From assembly GCA_035308365.1 (NCBI GenBank), contig DATGGU010000024.1, positions 1 through 64,000 on the forward strand: a stretch of DNA of 64,000 nucleotides. The letters run 5' to 3'. Positions 18,857 through 27,140 of this stretch are shown in pieces (the first letter of the stretch is position 1; each line of letters opens with the position of its first letter). This stretch comes from PALSA-505 sp035308365. Lineage in GTDB: Bacteria > Actinomycetota > Actinomycetes > Streptosporangiales > Streptosporangiaceae. A model generated the notes under the pieces. That model worked only from the letters and a program-made list of their open reading frames with translations, was not told the DNA's origin and made no database searches. The translations under genes were made by a program, and so were the position numbers.

Positions 18857-19674
18857 CCGGCATGGCCGAGCCCGCGCCGGACCGTGGACCCGAGTTCGTC
18901 CAGTCGATGGCCCGTGGGCTGGCCGTGATCAAGGCATTCGACGAGAACCACCGGGAGCTCACGCTCAGCGAGGTGGCCAGCGCCACCGGGCTCACCCGCG
19001 CGGCGGCCCGGCGGTTCCTGCTGACCCTCACCGAACTGGGCTACGTTCGCACCAACGGCCGGATGTTCGCCCTGACCCCCCGCGTGCTGGAACTCGGCTA
19101 TGCCTACCTGTCCAGCCTGTCGCTGCCGCAGATCGCCGAGCCACACCTGGAACGGCTGGTCGCCGAGGTGCAGGAGTCCGCCTCGGTCACCGTGCTCGAC
19201 GACACCGACATCGTCTACGTGGCCAGGGTGCCGGCCTCGCGGATCATGCGGGTGACGATCAGCATCGGCACCCGCTTCCCCGCCTACGCGACCTCCATGG
19301 GCCGGGTGCTGCTGGCCGGGCTGCCCGCGCCGGAACTCGACGCCTACCTGGACCGGGTCACCATGCGCCCGTTCACCCCGCGCACCATCACCGACCACGA
19401 GCTACTGCGGGCCGAGCTCGACCAGGTTCGCGAGCAGGGCTGGGCCCTGGTCGACCAGGAGCTGGAGGAGGGCCTGCGGTCGCTCGCCGCGCCGATCCGG
19501 GGCCGCCCCAGCCGCCCGGCCGCCGCGGCCAACATCGCCACCCACGCGGCCAGGACCAGCGCCGCCGAGGCGCGCCGGACCCTGCTGCCGGCGCTGCTGC
19601 GCACGGTCGAGCGGATCGGCGTGGACCTTCGGGCCGCCGGCTCGCCCACCCCGGGTGTCATGCGCCTGCACTGA
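18853..19674 (+). CDS. IclR-family regulator (PcaR/PobR-like)
   Basis: A 273-residue regulator with an N-terminal winged helix (QSMARGLAVIKAFDENHREL, then EVASATGLTRAAARRFLLTL) and a C-terminal effector domain (SVTVLDDTDIVYVARVPASR, FPAYATSMGRVLLAGL). The spacing and the SMGRVLLA motif fit the PcaR/PobR branch controlling aromatic-acid catabolism. The GTG start at 18853 overlaps the thiolase stop (GTGA) and has GGAGG upstream; an ATG three codons on is also possible. It likely regulates the thiolase gene through the palindrome at 17645. Confidence 0.88.
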   Translation: MTGMAEPAPDRGPEFVQSMARGLAVIKAFDENHRELTLSEVASATGLTRAAARRFLLTLTELGYVRTNGRMFALTPRVLELGYAYLSSLSLPQIAEPHLERLVAEVQESASVTVLDDTDIVYVARVPASRIMRVTISIGTRFPAYATSMGRVLLAGLPAPELDAYLDRVTMRPFTPRTITDHELLRAELDQVREQGWALVDQELEEGLRSLAAPIRGRPSRPAAAANIATHAARTSAAEARRTLLPALLRTVERIGVDLRAAGSPTPGVMRLH

Positions 19675-19804
19675 CGGGGCCGCGTTGACCGGCAAGGTCC
19701 GCCCGGTCCGTAATGGAGTAATTTCCCAGAATTTACGAAGGCGGTAGCCGTCATCCTGACCTGCCCGGATCGGGCGGCAGCAGGCCCGGACAGGCCCGCG
19801 CCGT

Positions 19805-19818
19805 CCGTTAATTAACGG
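19805..19818. promoter_or_regulatory. 14-bp A+T-rich perfect palindrome
   Basis: CCGTTAATTAACGG, containing TTAATTAA, an octamer that is very rare at this G+C content. It is 17 bp before the start of the mannosyltransferase gene and is a good operator candidate. Confidence 0.55.
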
Positions 19819-19834
19819 CGATTCGCGCCAAAAG

Positions 19835-21151
19835 GTGGCAAACTATGCACTTGTGTGTCCGGGGGACGTAGCACACGGCGGGATCGCGGCAGCGGTCGCG
19901 CGGCGCGTCACCGGCTGGCCGATCCGGGTTTTCGCCGCGCTGTACGCGATGTCGGCCTCCGCTTGCTGCGTGCTCGCGGCGACCGGCAAGGGCAGGCTCG
20001 TCGATCAGCACGTCTACCGCATGGGCGGGGAGGCGGTGCTGCACGGCGCGAACCTTTACGCGCTGCGCTACCAGGGACTGCCGTTCACCTACCCGCCGTT
20101 CTCCGCGGTCGTTTTCGCCGGTGTGGCGCCGCTGCCCTGGACCGTGGCGGCGGCGCTGGTCATCGTGGCCAGCGCGGCGATCCTGCCGGTCATCCTCTAT
20201 CTGGCGATGCGGCTGCCGCCGCTGCCGTCCTGGCTCGGCCGGCCTGACGCCTGGCGGCTGGCGCTCATCGCGGCCACGGCGGCCATCTGGCTGGAGCCGG
20301 TGCGCACCGCGATGGGTTATGGCCAGATCGACCTGTTCCTCGCGGCCCTGGTGCTCTACGACCTGACCCGGCCGGCCCGGCACCGGCACAAGGGAGTGGC
20401 CATCGGCCTGGCCGCCGGGATCAAGCTGACCCCCGCCATCTTCATCGTCTACCTGCTGCTCACCCGGCGGCTGCGGGCGGCGGCGACCGCGGTTGCCACA
20501 TTCGCGGGCACGGTCGCCGTGGGATTCGCGGTGATGCCCTCGGCCTCGGCGCACTTCTGGAACGGCACGTTCCTGAGCCCGGCCCGGATCTCCCCGGTGC
20601 AGGATCCGCAGAACGAGAGCCTGATGGGCGCGATGTCGCGGACCCTGCACACGCCGCACGTCCAGCACGCCTGGATGCCGCTGGCAATCGCCGTTGCGCT
20701 GGCCGGGCTGGCATTGGCGGCCGGCGCCGAGCGCCGGGGCAACGAGGCGGCCGGCTTCTGCCTGTGCGCCATCACCGGCCTGCTGATCTCGCCCATCTCC
20801 TGGACGCACCATTGGGTGATCGCCGTGCCCGCGCTGCTGATCGCGGCCGTCACCATCCACCGGGACCGGGCCCGCTATCCGGACCGGGTGCACAAACGGC
20901 TGACCAGAGGTCTCGGCATCGTCGCCCTGGGCGCGCTGGCCGTCGTCGGCTGGGGACGGCTGGTGAACCGGTTCACCCCGCCTGCCTGGCTGCATCTGTC
21001 CGCCGTCGGCATCGCCGACAGCGAGATCTACGTGCTGGCCGCCCTGGCCACCCTGGCGCTGGCCGCCTGCGTGGCCCTGGCGAACCGGCTTGGCAGCCGC
21101 CGGGACACCGGCCCGGGCCGCCAAGGTCACCCTGAGGTGACTCGCGGGTAG
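19835..21151 (+). CDS. GT87-family (DUF2029) membrane mannosyltransferase
   Basis: A 438-residue polytopic GT-C glycosyltransferase with about ten helices. An acidic motif in the first outer loop (VDQHVYRMGG) and FTYPPFSAVVFAG match the polyprenyl-phosphomannose-dependent alpha-mannosyltransferases (PimE/MptB-like) that extend phosphatidylinositol mannosides or lipomannan in actinobacteria. The GTG at 19835 is the first start; a GTG at 19853 is also in frame, and neither has a clear ribosome binding site. It is monocistronic. A second GT87 gene lies at 44.5 kb. Confidence 0.82.
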   Translation: MANYALVCPGDVAHGGIAAAVARRVTGWPIRVFAALYAMSASACCVLAATGKGRLVDQHVYRMGGEAVLHGANLYALRYQGLPFTYPPFSAVVFAGVAPLPWTVAAALVIVASAAILPVILYLAMRLPPLPSWLGRPDAWRLALIAATAAIWLEPVRTAMGYGQIDLFLAALVLYDLTRPARHRHKGVAIGLAAGIKLTPAIFIVYLLLTRRLRAAATAVATFAGTVAVGFAVMPSASAHFWNGTFLSPARISPVQDPQNESLMGAMSRTLHTPHVQHAWMPLAIAVALAGLALAAGAERRGNEAAGFCLCAITGLLISPISWTHHWVIAVPALLIAAVTIHRDRARYPDRVHKRLTRGLGIVALGALAVVGWGRLVNRFTPPAWLHLSAVGIADSEIYVLAALATLALAACVALANRLGSRRDTGPGRQGHPEVTRG

Positions 21152-21173
21152 CCAGGGATGGCAGGCTGGCCTC

Positions 21174-22289
21174 ATGCCTGTCACCGCCCGCGTCGAACAT
21201 GTCGGCAGCCTGCTCCGCCCGCCGTTCCTGCACGAGGCACGGGCCGCCACGGCGGCCGGCGAGATCACCCCGGCGCAGTTCAAGGCCGTGGAGGACCGCG
21301 CGGTGCGCGAGGTCGTCACGATGCAGGAGGAAATCGGCCTGCCCGTGCTGAACGACGGCGAGCAGCGGCGCGACTCCTTCCAGGCGGAGCTGACCGCCGC
21401 CTGCGACGGCTTCGCCGGGGTCGGCATGGACGCCTGGCTGTGGGGCGAATGGCACTCGGCGGAGCTGGGCGACGCGGCGACGCCCCGGCCCGAGGGGCTT
21501 TCGGTGGTGGCACCGCTGCGCAAACGGCGGAACCTGGCGGCCGAGGAATTCACCTTCCTGCGAAGTTGCACGGCCCGCCAGGCCAAGGTCACCCTGCCGA
21601 GCCCGAGCCTGTTCGCCAACCTGTGGTCGCCGGGGCAGTCCGCGGCCGCCTACCCCAGCCTGGACGACTTCCTGGCCGACGTGACCGAGATCCTCTGCCA
21701 GGAGGTGCGCGAACTGGTCCGGCTCGGCTGTACCTACATCCAGCTCGACGCGCCGCACTACCCGCTGCTGATCGACCCGGTGTGGCGGGAGTTCTACGAG
21801 GGACAGGGCTGGCCGACGGAGCGCTGGCTGTCCTACGGGGTCGAGCTGGACAACGCGGTGATCGCGGCCGGCCGGCCCGCGACGTTCGGGTTTCACCTGT
21901 GCCGCGGTAACCAGCTTGGCCGCTGGCTGGTGTCCGGTGGCTATGAGCCGATCGCCGGGCCGGTGTTCGGCCGGGTGGATGCCGACCGGCTGCTGCTCGA
22001 ATACGACGACGAGCGGTCCGGCGGCTTCGACCCGCTGCGCCTGGTGCCCGAGGACAAGGTCATCGTGCTGGGCCTGGTCACGACCAAGAACTCCCGGGTG
22101 GAGCCCGCCGGTGAGATCGCCGGGCGGCTGCGGCAGGCCAGCTCCCTGGTCGGCCGGGAGCGGCTGGCGATCAGCCCACAGTGCGGGTTCGCGACCTCGG
22201 CGGGCGGCAACCCGGTCACCGCCGAAGCGCAGCGCGGAAAGCTGGCACAGCTCGTACTGGTTGCCGAAGAATTTTTTGCGGAGATTTGA
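21174..22289 (+). CDS. Cobalamin-independent methionine synthase-like (MetE C-terminal domain) protein
   Basis: A 371-residue single-domain UROD/MetE-like barrel. It starts with VEHVGSLLRP, carries LNDGEQRRDSF and IQLDAPHYPLL, and has the zinc-type segments FHLCRGN and SPQCGFATS near the end, as in YxjG-type proteins. These are thought to transfer methyl groups to homocysteine or related thiols; the donor is unknown. No MetE N-terminal domain is present, so it is not the classical enzyme. The ATG at 21174 has no clear ribosome binding site and may be leaderless. Confidence 0.85.
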   Translation: MPVTARVEHVGSLLRPPFLHEARAATAAGEITPAQFKAVEDRAVREVVTMQEEIGLPVLNDGEQRRDSFQAELTAACDGFAGVGMDAWLWGEWHSAELGDAATPRPEGLSVVAPLRKRRNLAAEEFTFLRSCTARQAKVTLPSPSLFANLWSPGQSAAAYPSLDDFLADVTEILCQEVRELVRLGCTYIQLDAPHYPLLIDPVWREFYEGQGWPTERWLSYGVELDNAVIAAGRPATFGFHLCRGNQLGRWLVSGGYEPIAGPVFGRVDADRLLLEYDDERSGGFDPLRLVPEDKVIVLGLVTTKNSRVEPAGEIAGRLRQASSLVGRERLAISPQCGFATSAGGNPVTAEAQRGKLAQLVLVAEEFFAEI

Positions 22290-22354
22290 CGGAGCACTCG
22301 ACCCCGGCCCGGCCCGCGGCCACCCGGGGCATGACGAACGATGGAGGTGACCCT

Positions 22355-23596
22355 GTGCCCGAGTTCGAACCCGACGTCGACCCGGCCGAGGCCGGATTCG
22401 ATTCCGGGCGGCTGGCCCGGATCGACCGGCATTTCGCCCGGTACGTCGACGACGGGCGGCTGCCCGGCTGGCTGCTCGTGATCAGCAGGCATGGCCGGGT
22501 CGTGCACGTGTCCCGCTGTGGCCTGCGGGACATGGAGGCTGGCCTGCCGGTCGAGACCGGAACGCTGTGGCGGATCTTCTCGATGACCAAGCCGGTCACC
22601 TCGGTCGCGGCCATGATGCTCTACGAGGAAGGCGCGTTCGAGCTGTCCGACCCGGTGAGCAGGTTCATCCCCTCATTCGCCGGCGTCCGCGTCTACGCCG
22701 GCGGCCCCGAGCTCAAGCCGCTGACCGTGCCCGCGGTCGAGCCGGTGCGGATCTGGCACCTGATGACCCACACGTCCGGGCTGAGCTACGGTTTCCACCG
22801 GGTGCACGCGGTGGACGGCATGTACCGGGCCGCCGGGTTCGAGTGGGGCTCCCCGCCCGGGCTGGACCTGGCCGCGTGCTGCGACGCGTGGGCGAACATC
22901 CCGCTGCTGTTCCAGCCGGGCAGCGAATGGAACTACTCGGTGGCCACCGACGTGCTCGGCCGGGTCGTCGAGGTCATCTCGGGCCAGTCGCTGGATGAAT
23001 TCTTCGCCACCCGGGTGCTGGGCCCGCTGGGCATGCACGACACCGCGTTCCAGGCCCCGGATGCCGGGCGGCTGGCCGCGCTGTACACGGCGGGGCCGGG
23101 CAACAAGGCGGTCCGCAACGACGACCTCGGCGCCATCGGGCTGAAGCCGCCGCGCGTCCTGATGGGCGGCGCTGGCCTGGTCTCGACGGCCGCCGATTAC
23201 CACCGGTTCACCCAGATGCTGCTGCACCGCCCTGACAGCCCGGCCGGTGAGCTGGACGGGGTCCGGCTGCTGAGCCCGCGCACGGTCGCCTACATGACCC
23301 GCAACCACCTGCCGGGCGGTGCCGACCTGGAAACGTTCGGCCGCCGGCTGATCGCCGACATGCCAGCCGACGGACTGGGCTTCGGCCTGGGTTTCTCGGT
23401 CATCATGGACGCGGCGGCGGTCAAGTACCTGTGCAGCGAGGGCGAGTTCGCCTGGGGCGGGGCGGCCAACACGGCCTTCTGGGTGGATCCGGCCGAGCAG
23501 CTCACCGCCGGTTTCTACACTCAGTTGCTGCCGACGAGCGCGCACCACATCCGCCCGCAGTTGCGCCAGATGGTCTACCAGGCACTAACCGGCTAG
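22355..23596 (+). CDS. Serine hydrolase of the beta-lactamase/EstB family
   Basis: A 413-residue class C beta-lactamase-like esterase or peptidase. The nucleophile motif SMTK lies in FSMTKPVTS (about residues 75-83), the YxN-like Tyr in WNYSVATDVLGRV, and HTSGLSYG precedes it. There is no signal peptide, so it is cytosolic. GTG 22355 is chosen because GGAGGTGA is seven bases upstream; the open frame extends further but without family sequence. The neighbouring DinB-fold gene starts 14 bp after the stop, suggesting cotranscription. The substrate is unknown. Confidence 0.88.
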   Translation: MPEFEPDVDPAEAGFDSGRLARIDRHFARYVDDGRLPGWLLVISRHGRVVHVSRCGLRDMEAGLPVETGTLWRIFSMTKPVTSVAAMMLYEEGAFELSDPVSRFIPSFAGVRVYAGGPELKPLTVPAVEPVRIWHLMTHTSGLSYGFHRVHAVDGMYRAAGFEWGSPPGLDLAACCDAWANIPLLFQPGSEWNYSVATDVLGRVVEVISGQSLDEFFATRVLGPLGMHDTAFQAPDAGRLAALYTAGPGNKAVRNDDLGAIGLKPPRVLMGGAGLVSTAADYHRFTQMLLHRPDSPAGELDGVRLLSPRTVAYMTRNHLPGGADLETFGRRLIADMPADGLGFGLGFSVIMDAAAVKYLCSEGEFAWGGAANTAFWVDPAEQLTAGFYTQLLPTSAHHIRPQLRQMVYQALTG

Positions 23597-23610
23597 AGGG
23601 GATTTCCACG

Positions 23611-24117
23611 ATGACAAGCGCTGACCTGCTCGCCGACGCGTTCGGCCGGATCCGGGAGGAAGTGCACAACGCGGTCGACGGCCTGTCGAAGCAGCAGCTC
23701 GCGTTCCGGGTGGACGACGACGCGAACTCGATCGCCTGGCTGGTCTGGCACCTGACCCGGATCCAGGACGACCACATGAGCGGCGTGACCGGGGCGGCGC
23801 AGGTGTGGACGTCGCGCGGCTGGGCGGAGCGGTTCGGGCTGCCGTTCGGGCGGCTCGCCACCGGCTACGAGCACAGCAGCAGCGAGGTCGCGGCGGTCCA
23901 GGTGGACGCCGAGCTGCTCACCGGCTACCACGACGCGGTGTTCGAGGAGACCAGCCGCTACGTCAGGACGCTGACCGACGCCGACCTGCCGCGGATCGTG
24001 GACGAGTCCTGGGATCCGCCGGTGACCCTGGCGGTCCGGCTGATCAGCGTGATCGCCGACGACCTCGAGCACGCGGGCCAGGCCGCCTTCATCCGCGGCC
24101 TCCTGCTCCGCCGCTAG
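23611..24117 (+). CDS. DinB-fold (DUF664-like) protein
   Basis: A 168-residue four-helix protein with the metal-binding pattern of the DinB/mycothiol-S-transferase superfamily: SIAWLVWHLTRIQDDHMSG (first His), GYHDAVFEETSRYV, and DDLEHAGQAAFIRGLLL (last His). Family members often act as thiol-dependent detoxification enzymes in actinobacteria. AGAGGGGA precedes the ATG. It is probably cotranscribed with the serine hydrolase and converges on the TetR gene that follows. Confidence 0.85.
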   Translation: MTSADLLADAFGRIREEVHNAVDGLSKQQLAFRVDDDANSIAWLVWHLTRIQDDHMSGVTGAAQVWTSRGWAERFGLPFGRLATGYEHSSSEVAAVQVDAELLTGYHDAVFEETSRYVRTLTDADLPRIVDESWDPPVTLAVRLISVIADDLEHAGQAAFIRGLLLRR

Positions 24118-24149
24118 GCGGGCCGTCCACCAGCCCGCCGCCTGGGCCA

Positions 24150-25130
24150 TCAGCCCATGGCTTGGGCGGCGAGGCTGGCTGGCTCAGTCCCGGGTAACGA
24201 CCCGTTCAACGGGTCTTTCCTGGTGGCGTAGGTTTCCAGGCCGCGGATCATGAGGTCGATGCCGAACGCGTAGCGGCCGTCGGGGTCGTAGTCGAGCATG
24301 AGGTCCACGGTCCGGCGGGTGTGCGGGAACCGGTCCTCGGGTAGCGACAGCAGGTAGTCCCTCATCATGCCGAGGAACTGCTCGGCAGTGAGGTCGGGGC
24401 CGGTGAACGAGCTGCTGCCCAGGCTTTCCTCGAAGGTGAACGCGCCTACGTACAGGCCGAACAGGTCGCCGAGGTAGGCGATCACCTCGTCCGGGATGCC
24501 GACCGGGGTGAGCAGGGTGAACAGCCACTCCGACATCAGCGCGATGGTCGGGCCGGACGGGATCCGGCCCATTGAGATCCGGGGCAGATCCCGGTGGCTG
24601 TTCAGCGTCTTGCGCATCCAGATGGACAGCGCTCTGAGCTGATCCTGCCAGTGCGCCGGATCGGGCGGCGGCAGCTCGGCAGCCGCGGTGACCCGCTCGA
24701 AGACGAGCTGGAGCAGTTGCTCCTTGTTCTTCACGTGCCAGTAGATCGACGCGGCGCCGGTGCCGAGTTCCTCCCCGACCCGCCGCATGGACAGGCCGTC
24801 CACGCCCTCGGCGTCCAGCACCCGCAGCGCCGCGTCCACGATCGCGTCGCGGGTCAGCGGGGCGCGGGTGGCCGGCCTGGTGGCGAGCTGCCACGGCGCT
24901 TCAGGCACCCCGGCGGCGCTCGCCCACGATCCCCCGTCCGGGAGCGCCCCTCGTGGGTCCGGGGGCGGCTCTCGTGCGTCCGGGGGCGGCTCTCGTGGGT
25001 CCGGCCGTGCGGCTTGTGGATCCGGGAGCGGCCCTCGTGGGTCCGGGGGCGGCTCCCGTGGGTCCGGCCGTGCCTCTCGTGGGTCCGGCCGTGCGGCTTG
25101 TGGGTCCGGCCGTGCCGCGTCCTCGTCCAT
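24150..25130 (-). CDS. TetR-family repressor with heptapeptide-repeat N-terminus
   Basis: A 326-residue regulator divergent from a drug-type ABC exporter. Residues 5-68 are tandem seven-residue units of the kind ARPDPRE / PPPDPRG. The helix-turn-helix follows (TRDAIVDAALRVLDAEGV, MRRVGEELGTGAASIYWHV at about residues 95-145), then a TetR_C domain. The ATG at 25130 is in phase with the repeats; GAGGAG is 13 bases upstream, rather far, so translation could start inside or after the repeat. Two palindromic operators lie in the divergent region. It likely represses both itself and the exporter. Confidence 0.85.
   Translation of the reverse strand: MDEDAARPDPQAARPDPREARPDPREPPPDPRGPLPDPQAARPDPREPPPDAREPPPDPRGALPDGGSWASAAGVPEAPWQLATRPATRAPLTRDAIVDAALRVLDAEGVDGLSMRRVGEELGTGAASIYWHVKNKEQLLQLVFERVTAAAELPPPDPAHWQDQLRALSIWMRKTLNSHRDLPRISMGRIPSGPTIALMSEWLFTLLTPVGIPDEVIAYLGDLFGLYVGAFTFEESLGSSSFTGPDLTAEQFLGMMRDYLLSLPEDRFPHTRRTVDLMLDYDPDGRYAFGIDLMIRGLETYATRKDPLNGSLPGTEPASLAAQAMG
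24927..25115. repeat. 21-bp tandem repeat, about 9 units
   Basis: Degenerate 21-bp units of the type gggtccggccgtgcggcttgt encode heptapeptides PDPREPP/PDPQAAR near the N-terminus of the TetR repressor. Units differ mainly by CGG/GGC swaps that keep the PDP core. Confidence 0.85.
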
Positions 25131-25162
25131 GCATCCGAGTGTACTCCTCGCGCAGAACGTCA

Positions 25163-25232
25163 TTCGACTCTCGAACAGTGTTTGACAACACGTAATAGCT
25201 CGTGCCAGTATGTCGTTCGAGTTACTCGAACG
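25163..25232. promoter_or_regulatory. Divergent promoter with two TTCGA palindromes
   Basis: Operator 1, TTCGA-CTC-TCGAA, is at 25163-25175. Operator 2, CGTTCGAG-TTA-CTCGAACG, is at 25214-25232. Between them are TTGACA (25182-25187) and CAGTAT (25206-25211) at 18-bp spacing, a plausible promoter for the exporter. A TetR protein bound at both sites would cover both start regions. Confidence 0.8.
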
Positions 25233-25256
25233 ATGTTCCGTGAGGAGGGTGCCGAG

Positions 25257-26201
25257 ATGGCGCTCATCATTGAGGCCCAAGGGCTGACCAAGCGATTCGG
25301 CAAGACGCAGGCCCTGGACGGGCTGAGCCTGACGGCGGAGTCCGGTCAGGTGGTTGCGCTGCTCGGGCCGAACGGCGCTGGAAAGACGACCTTCATCAGG
25401 GCGGTGGCGACGCTGCTGCAGCCCGACGGCGGAGTGCTGCGGGTCGGCGGGTACGACGTCCGCCGCCAGGCCGCCGCGGTGCGCCGGATCATCGGGCTGG
25501 CCGGTCAGTTCGCCGCCATCGAGCCGGCCATGACCGGGCGGGAGAACCTGGAGATGGTCGCCCGCCTGTTCGGCCAGAACCGCAAGAGCGCGCGGGCGAA
25601 CTCCGCGGCCGTGCTCGACACCCTCGGGCTGACCGACGCGGCAGGCCGCCTGGTGCGCACCTACTCGGGCGGCATGCGCCGCCGGCTCGACCTTGGCGCC
25701 AGCCTGGTCGGCGCGCCCCGGCTGCTGCTGCTCGACGAGCCGACCACCGGCCTGGACCCGCGCAGCCGGATCGAGCTCTGGGATGCGATCAGGGCGCTGG
25801 TCGGGCAGGGCACCGACGTCCTGCTCACCACCCAGTACCTGGACGAGGCGGACAACCTGGCCAGCCACGTCGTGATCGTCGATCACGGCCGGGTGGTCGC
25901 GTCCGGGACGCCGTCGGAGCTGAAGAGCCGGATCGGCGGCAGGGTGATCGAGGTGCACGTCCGCAGCGGCGAAGACGTGGCCACGGTCGCGCAACTGCTC
26001 GGCCGGTTCGACCATGGCGAGGCCCGCATCGACCAGGCGACCCGTCAGGTGAGCATAAGCGTCGAGCGCGGCGGCCCGGTGCTCATGGAGGCGCTGCGGA
26101 CGGTGGAGGAATCAGGCGTCGAGGTCGAGGACGTCGCCCTGCGCCAGCCCAAGCTCGACGAGGTGTTCCTGGCCCTGACCGGGCAGCCCAGCACCTCCTG
26201 A
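25257..26201 (+). CDS. ABC transporter ATP-binding protein, DrrA-type
   Basis: A 314-residue ATPase of the daunorubicin-resistance (DrrA) exporter family. It shows Walker A LLGPNGAGKTT, Q-loop GLAGQFAAIEPAMTGREN, signature YSGGMRRRLDLG, Walker B LLLLDEPTTGLDPRSR and H-loop TTQYLDEADNL, plus the C-terminal DrrA-like domain. The ATG at 25257 follows GAGGAGGG; an upstream in-frame ATG at 25233 lies inside operator 2. With the next gene it forms an efflux pump for an amphipathic drug or a secondary metabolite, under control of the divergent TetR. Confidence 0.93.
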   Translation: MALIIEAQGLTKRFGKTQALDGLSLTAESGQVVALLGPNGAGKTTFIRAVATLLQPDGGVLRVGGYDVRRQAAAVRRIIGLAGQFAAIEPAMTGRENLEMVARLFGQNRKSARANSAAVLDTLGLTDAAGRLVRTYSGGMRRRLDLGASLVGAPRLLLLDEPTTGLDPRSRIELWDAIRALVGQGTDVLLTTQYLDEADNLASHVVIVDHGRVVASGTPSELKSRIGGRVIEVHVRSGEDVATVAQLLGRFDHGEARIDQATRQVSISVERGGPVLMEALRTVEESGVEVEDVALRQPKLDEVFLALTGQPSTS

Positions 26202-26234
26202 CCCGGCTACGACTTCGACAAGGAGAAACGCATC

Positions 26235-27062
26235 ATGGCTGTTGCAGCCGCAACCCTGCCGGTCGCCACGCCGGCCACCAGGACCACCTCGATCGGCGTG
26301 AGCACCATGCAGATCGCCAAACGGTCGCTGCTGCGCTACATGCGCACCCCGCAGCTCATCGTCCTTGGCACCATCCAGGGCGCCATGTTCCTGCTGATCT
26401 TCCGGTACGTGTTCGGCGGCGCCATCCCGATCAAGGGCGGCATTCCCTACGTTGACTTCCTGGTTCCCGGGTTCATCACGACGGGCGTGCTGTTCAGCGG
26501 AATGGCCGCGGCGGCCGGAGCGGCCGAGGACCTGCAGCAGGGGTTCGTGGACCGGCTCCGCTCGCTGCCGGTGCCCCGGTTCAGCTTCCTGACCGGGCGG
26601 GCCGTCGCCGACACGGTGTGGAACTCCTGGGGGCTGGTCATCACCGCGCTGATCGGCTTCGCCGTCGGCTTCCGCCTGCACGCCTCGGTGCTCGACGGGC
26701 TGGCCGCGCTCGGCCTGTGCGTGGTCTTCGGTTTCGCCTTCGAGTGGCTGTTCATCATGCTGGGCCTGATGGCGGGCACCCCGCAGGCGGCGCAGGGACT
26801 GGCGCTGCTGGTCTTCCCGTTCACGTTCGTCTCCAGCGCCTACATCCCGGTGTCCTCCATGCCGGGCTGGATGCAGGCCTTCGCCAGCCACCAGCCGATC
26901 ACCTACATGGTGGACGCGGTCCGCGCGCTCAGCCAGGGCCACGCCGCCGAGGCCCTGATCGGCCACAGCACCGGCTACCTGGTCAGCGGCTCGCTGCTGT
27001 GGGCGCTGGGCTTCGTGGTGGTGTTCGGCCCGCTGGCCGCGCTCCGCTACCGCCGCAGCTAG
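26235..27062 (+). CDS. ABC-2 type permease, DrrB-type
   Basis: A 275-residue membrane partner of the preceding ATPase with about six helices. The ABC-2 signature region PFTFVSSAYIPVSSMPGWMQ is followed by HQPITYMVDAVRALSQG, as in DrrB. AGGAG lies before the ATG, 33 bp after the ATPase stop, so the two genes are cotranscribed. A pair of palindromes follows the stop and may terminate transcription. Confidence 0.92.
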   Translation: MAVAAATLPVATPATRTTSIGVSTMQIAKRSLLRYMRTPQLIVLGTIQGAMFLLIFRYVFGGAIPIKGGIPYVDFLVPGFITTGVLFSGMAAAAGAAEDLQQGFVDRLRSLPVPRFSFLTGRAVADTVWNSWGLVITALIGFAVGFRLHASVLDGLAALGLCVVFGFAFEWLFIMLGLMAGTPQAAQGLALLVFPFTFVSSAYIPVSSMPGWMQAFASHQPITYMVDAVRALSQGHAAEALIGHSTGYLVSGSLLWALGFVVVFGPLAALRYRRS

Positions 27063-27080
27063 TCCCCAAGTCCCCCCCGT

Positions 27081-27125
27081 CGATGTGACATCGCTGCGTG
27101 ATGAGCGCCAGCGATGTCACATCGC
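27081..27125. promoter_or_regulatory. Nested double palindrome before the DUF2087 gene
   Basis: Two 16-bp perfect inverted arms, CGATGTGACATCGCTG (27081-27096) and CAGCGATGTCACATCG (27109-27124), flank 12 bp. Each arm is itself palindromic: CGATGTgACATCG at 27081-27093 and GCGATGTcACATCGC at 27111-27125, with centres 31 bp (about three helical turns) apart. The element lies 16 bp before a small HTH gene and 19 bp after the exporter permease. It reads as two operators for one regulator and could also act as a terminator. Confidence 0.8.
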
Positions 27126-27140
27126 GGTTAGCCTGAGGCC

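Noticed and set aside
24627..25256. Very long upstream extension of the DrrA-like gene (open to 24594)
   Set aside because: It is antisense to the TetR gene and its repeats; a strong ribosome binding site marks ATG 25257.
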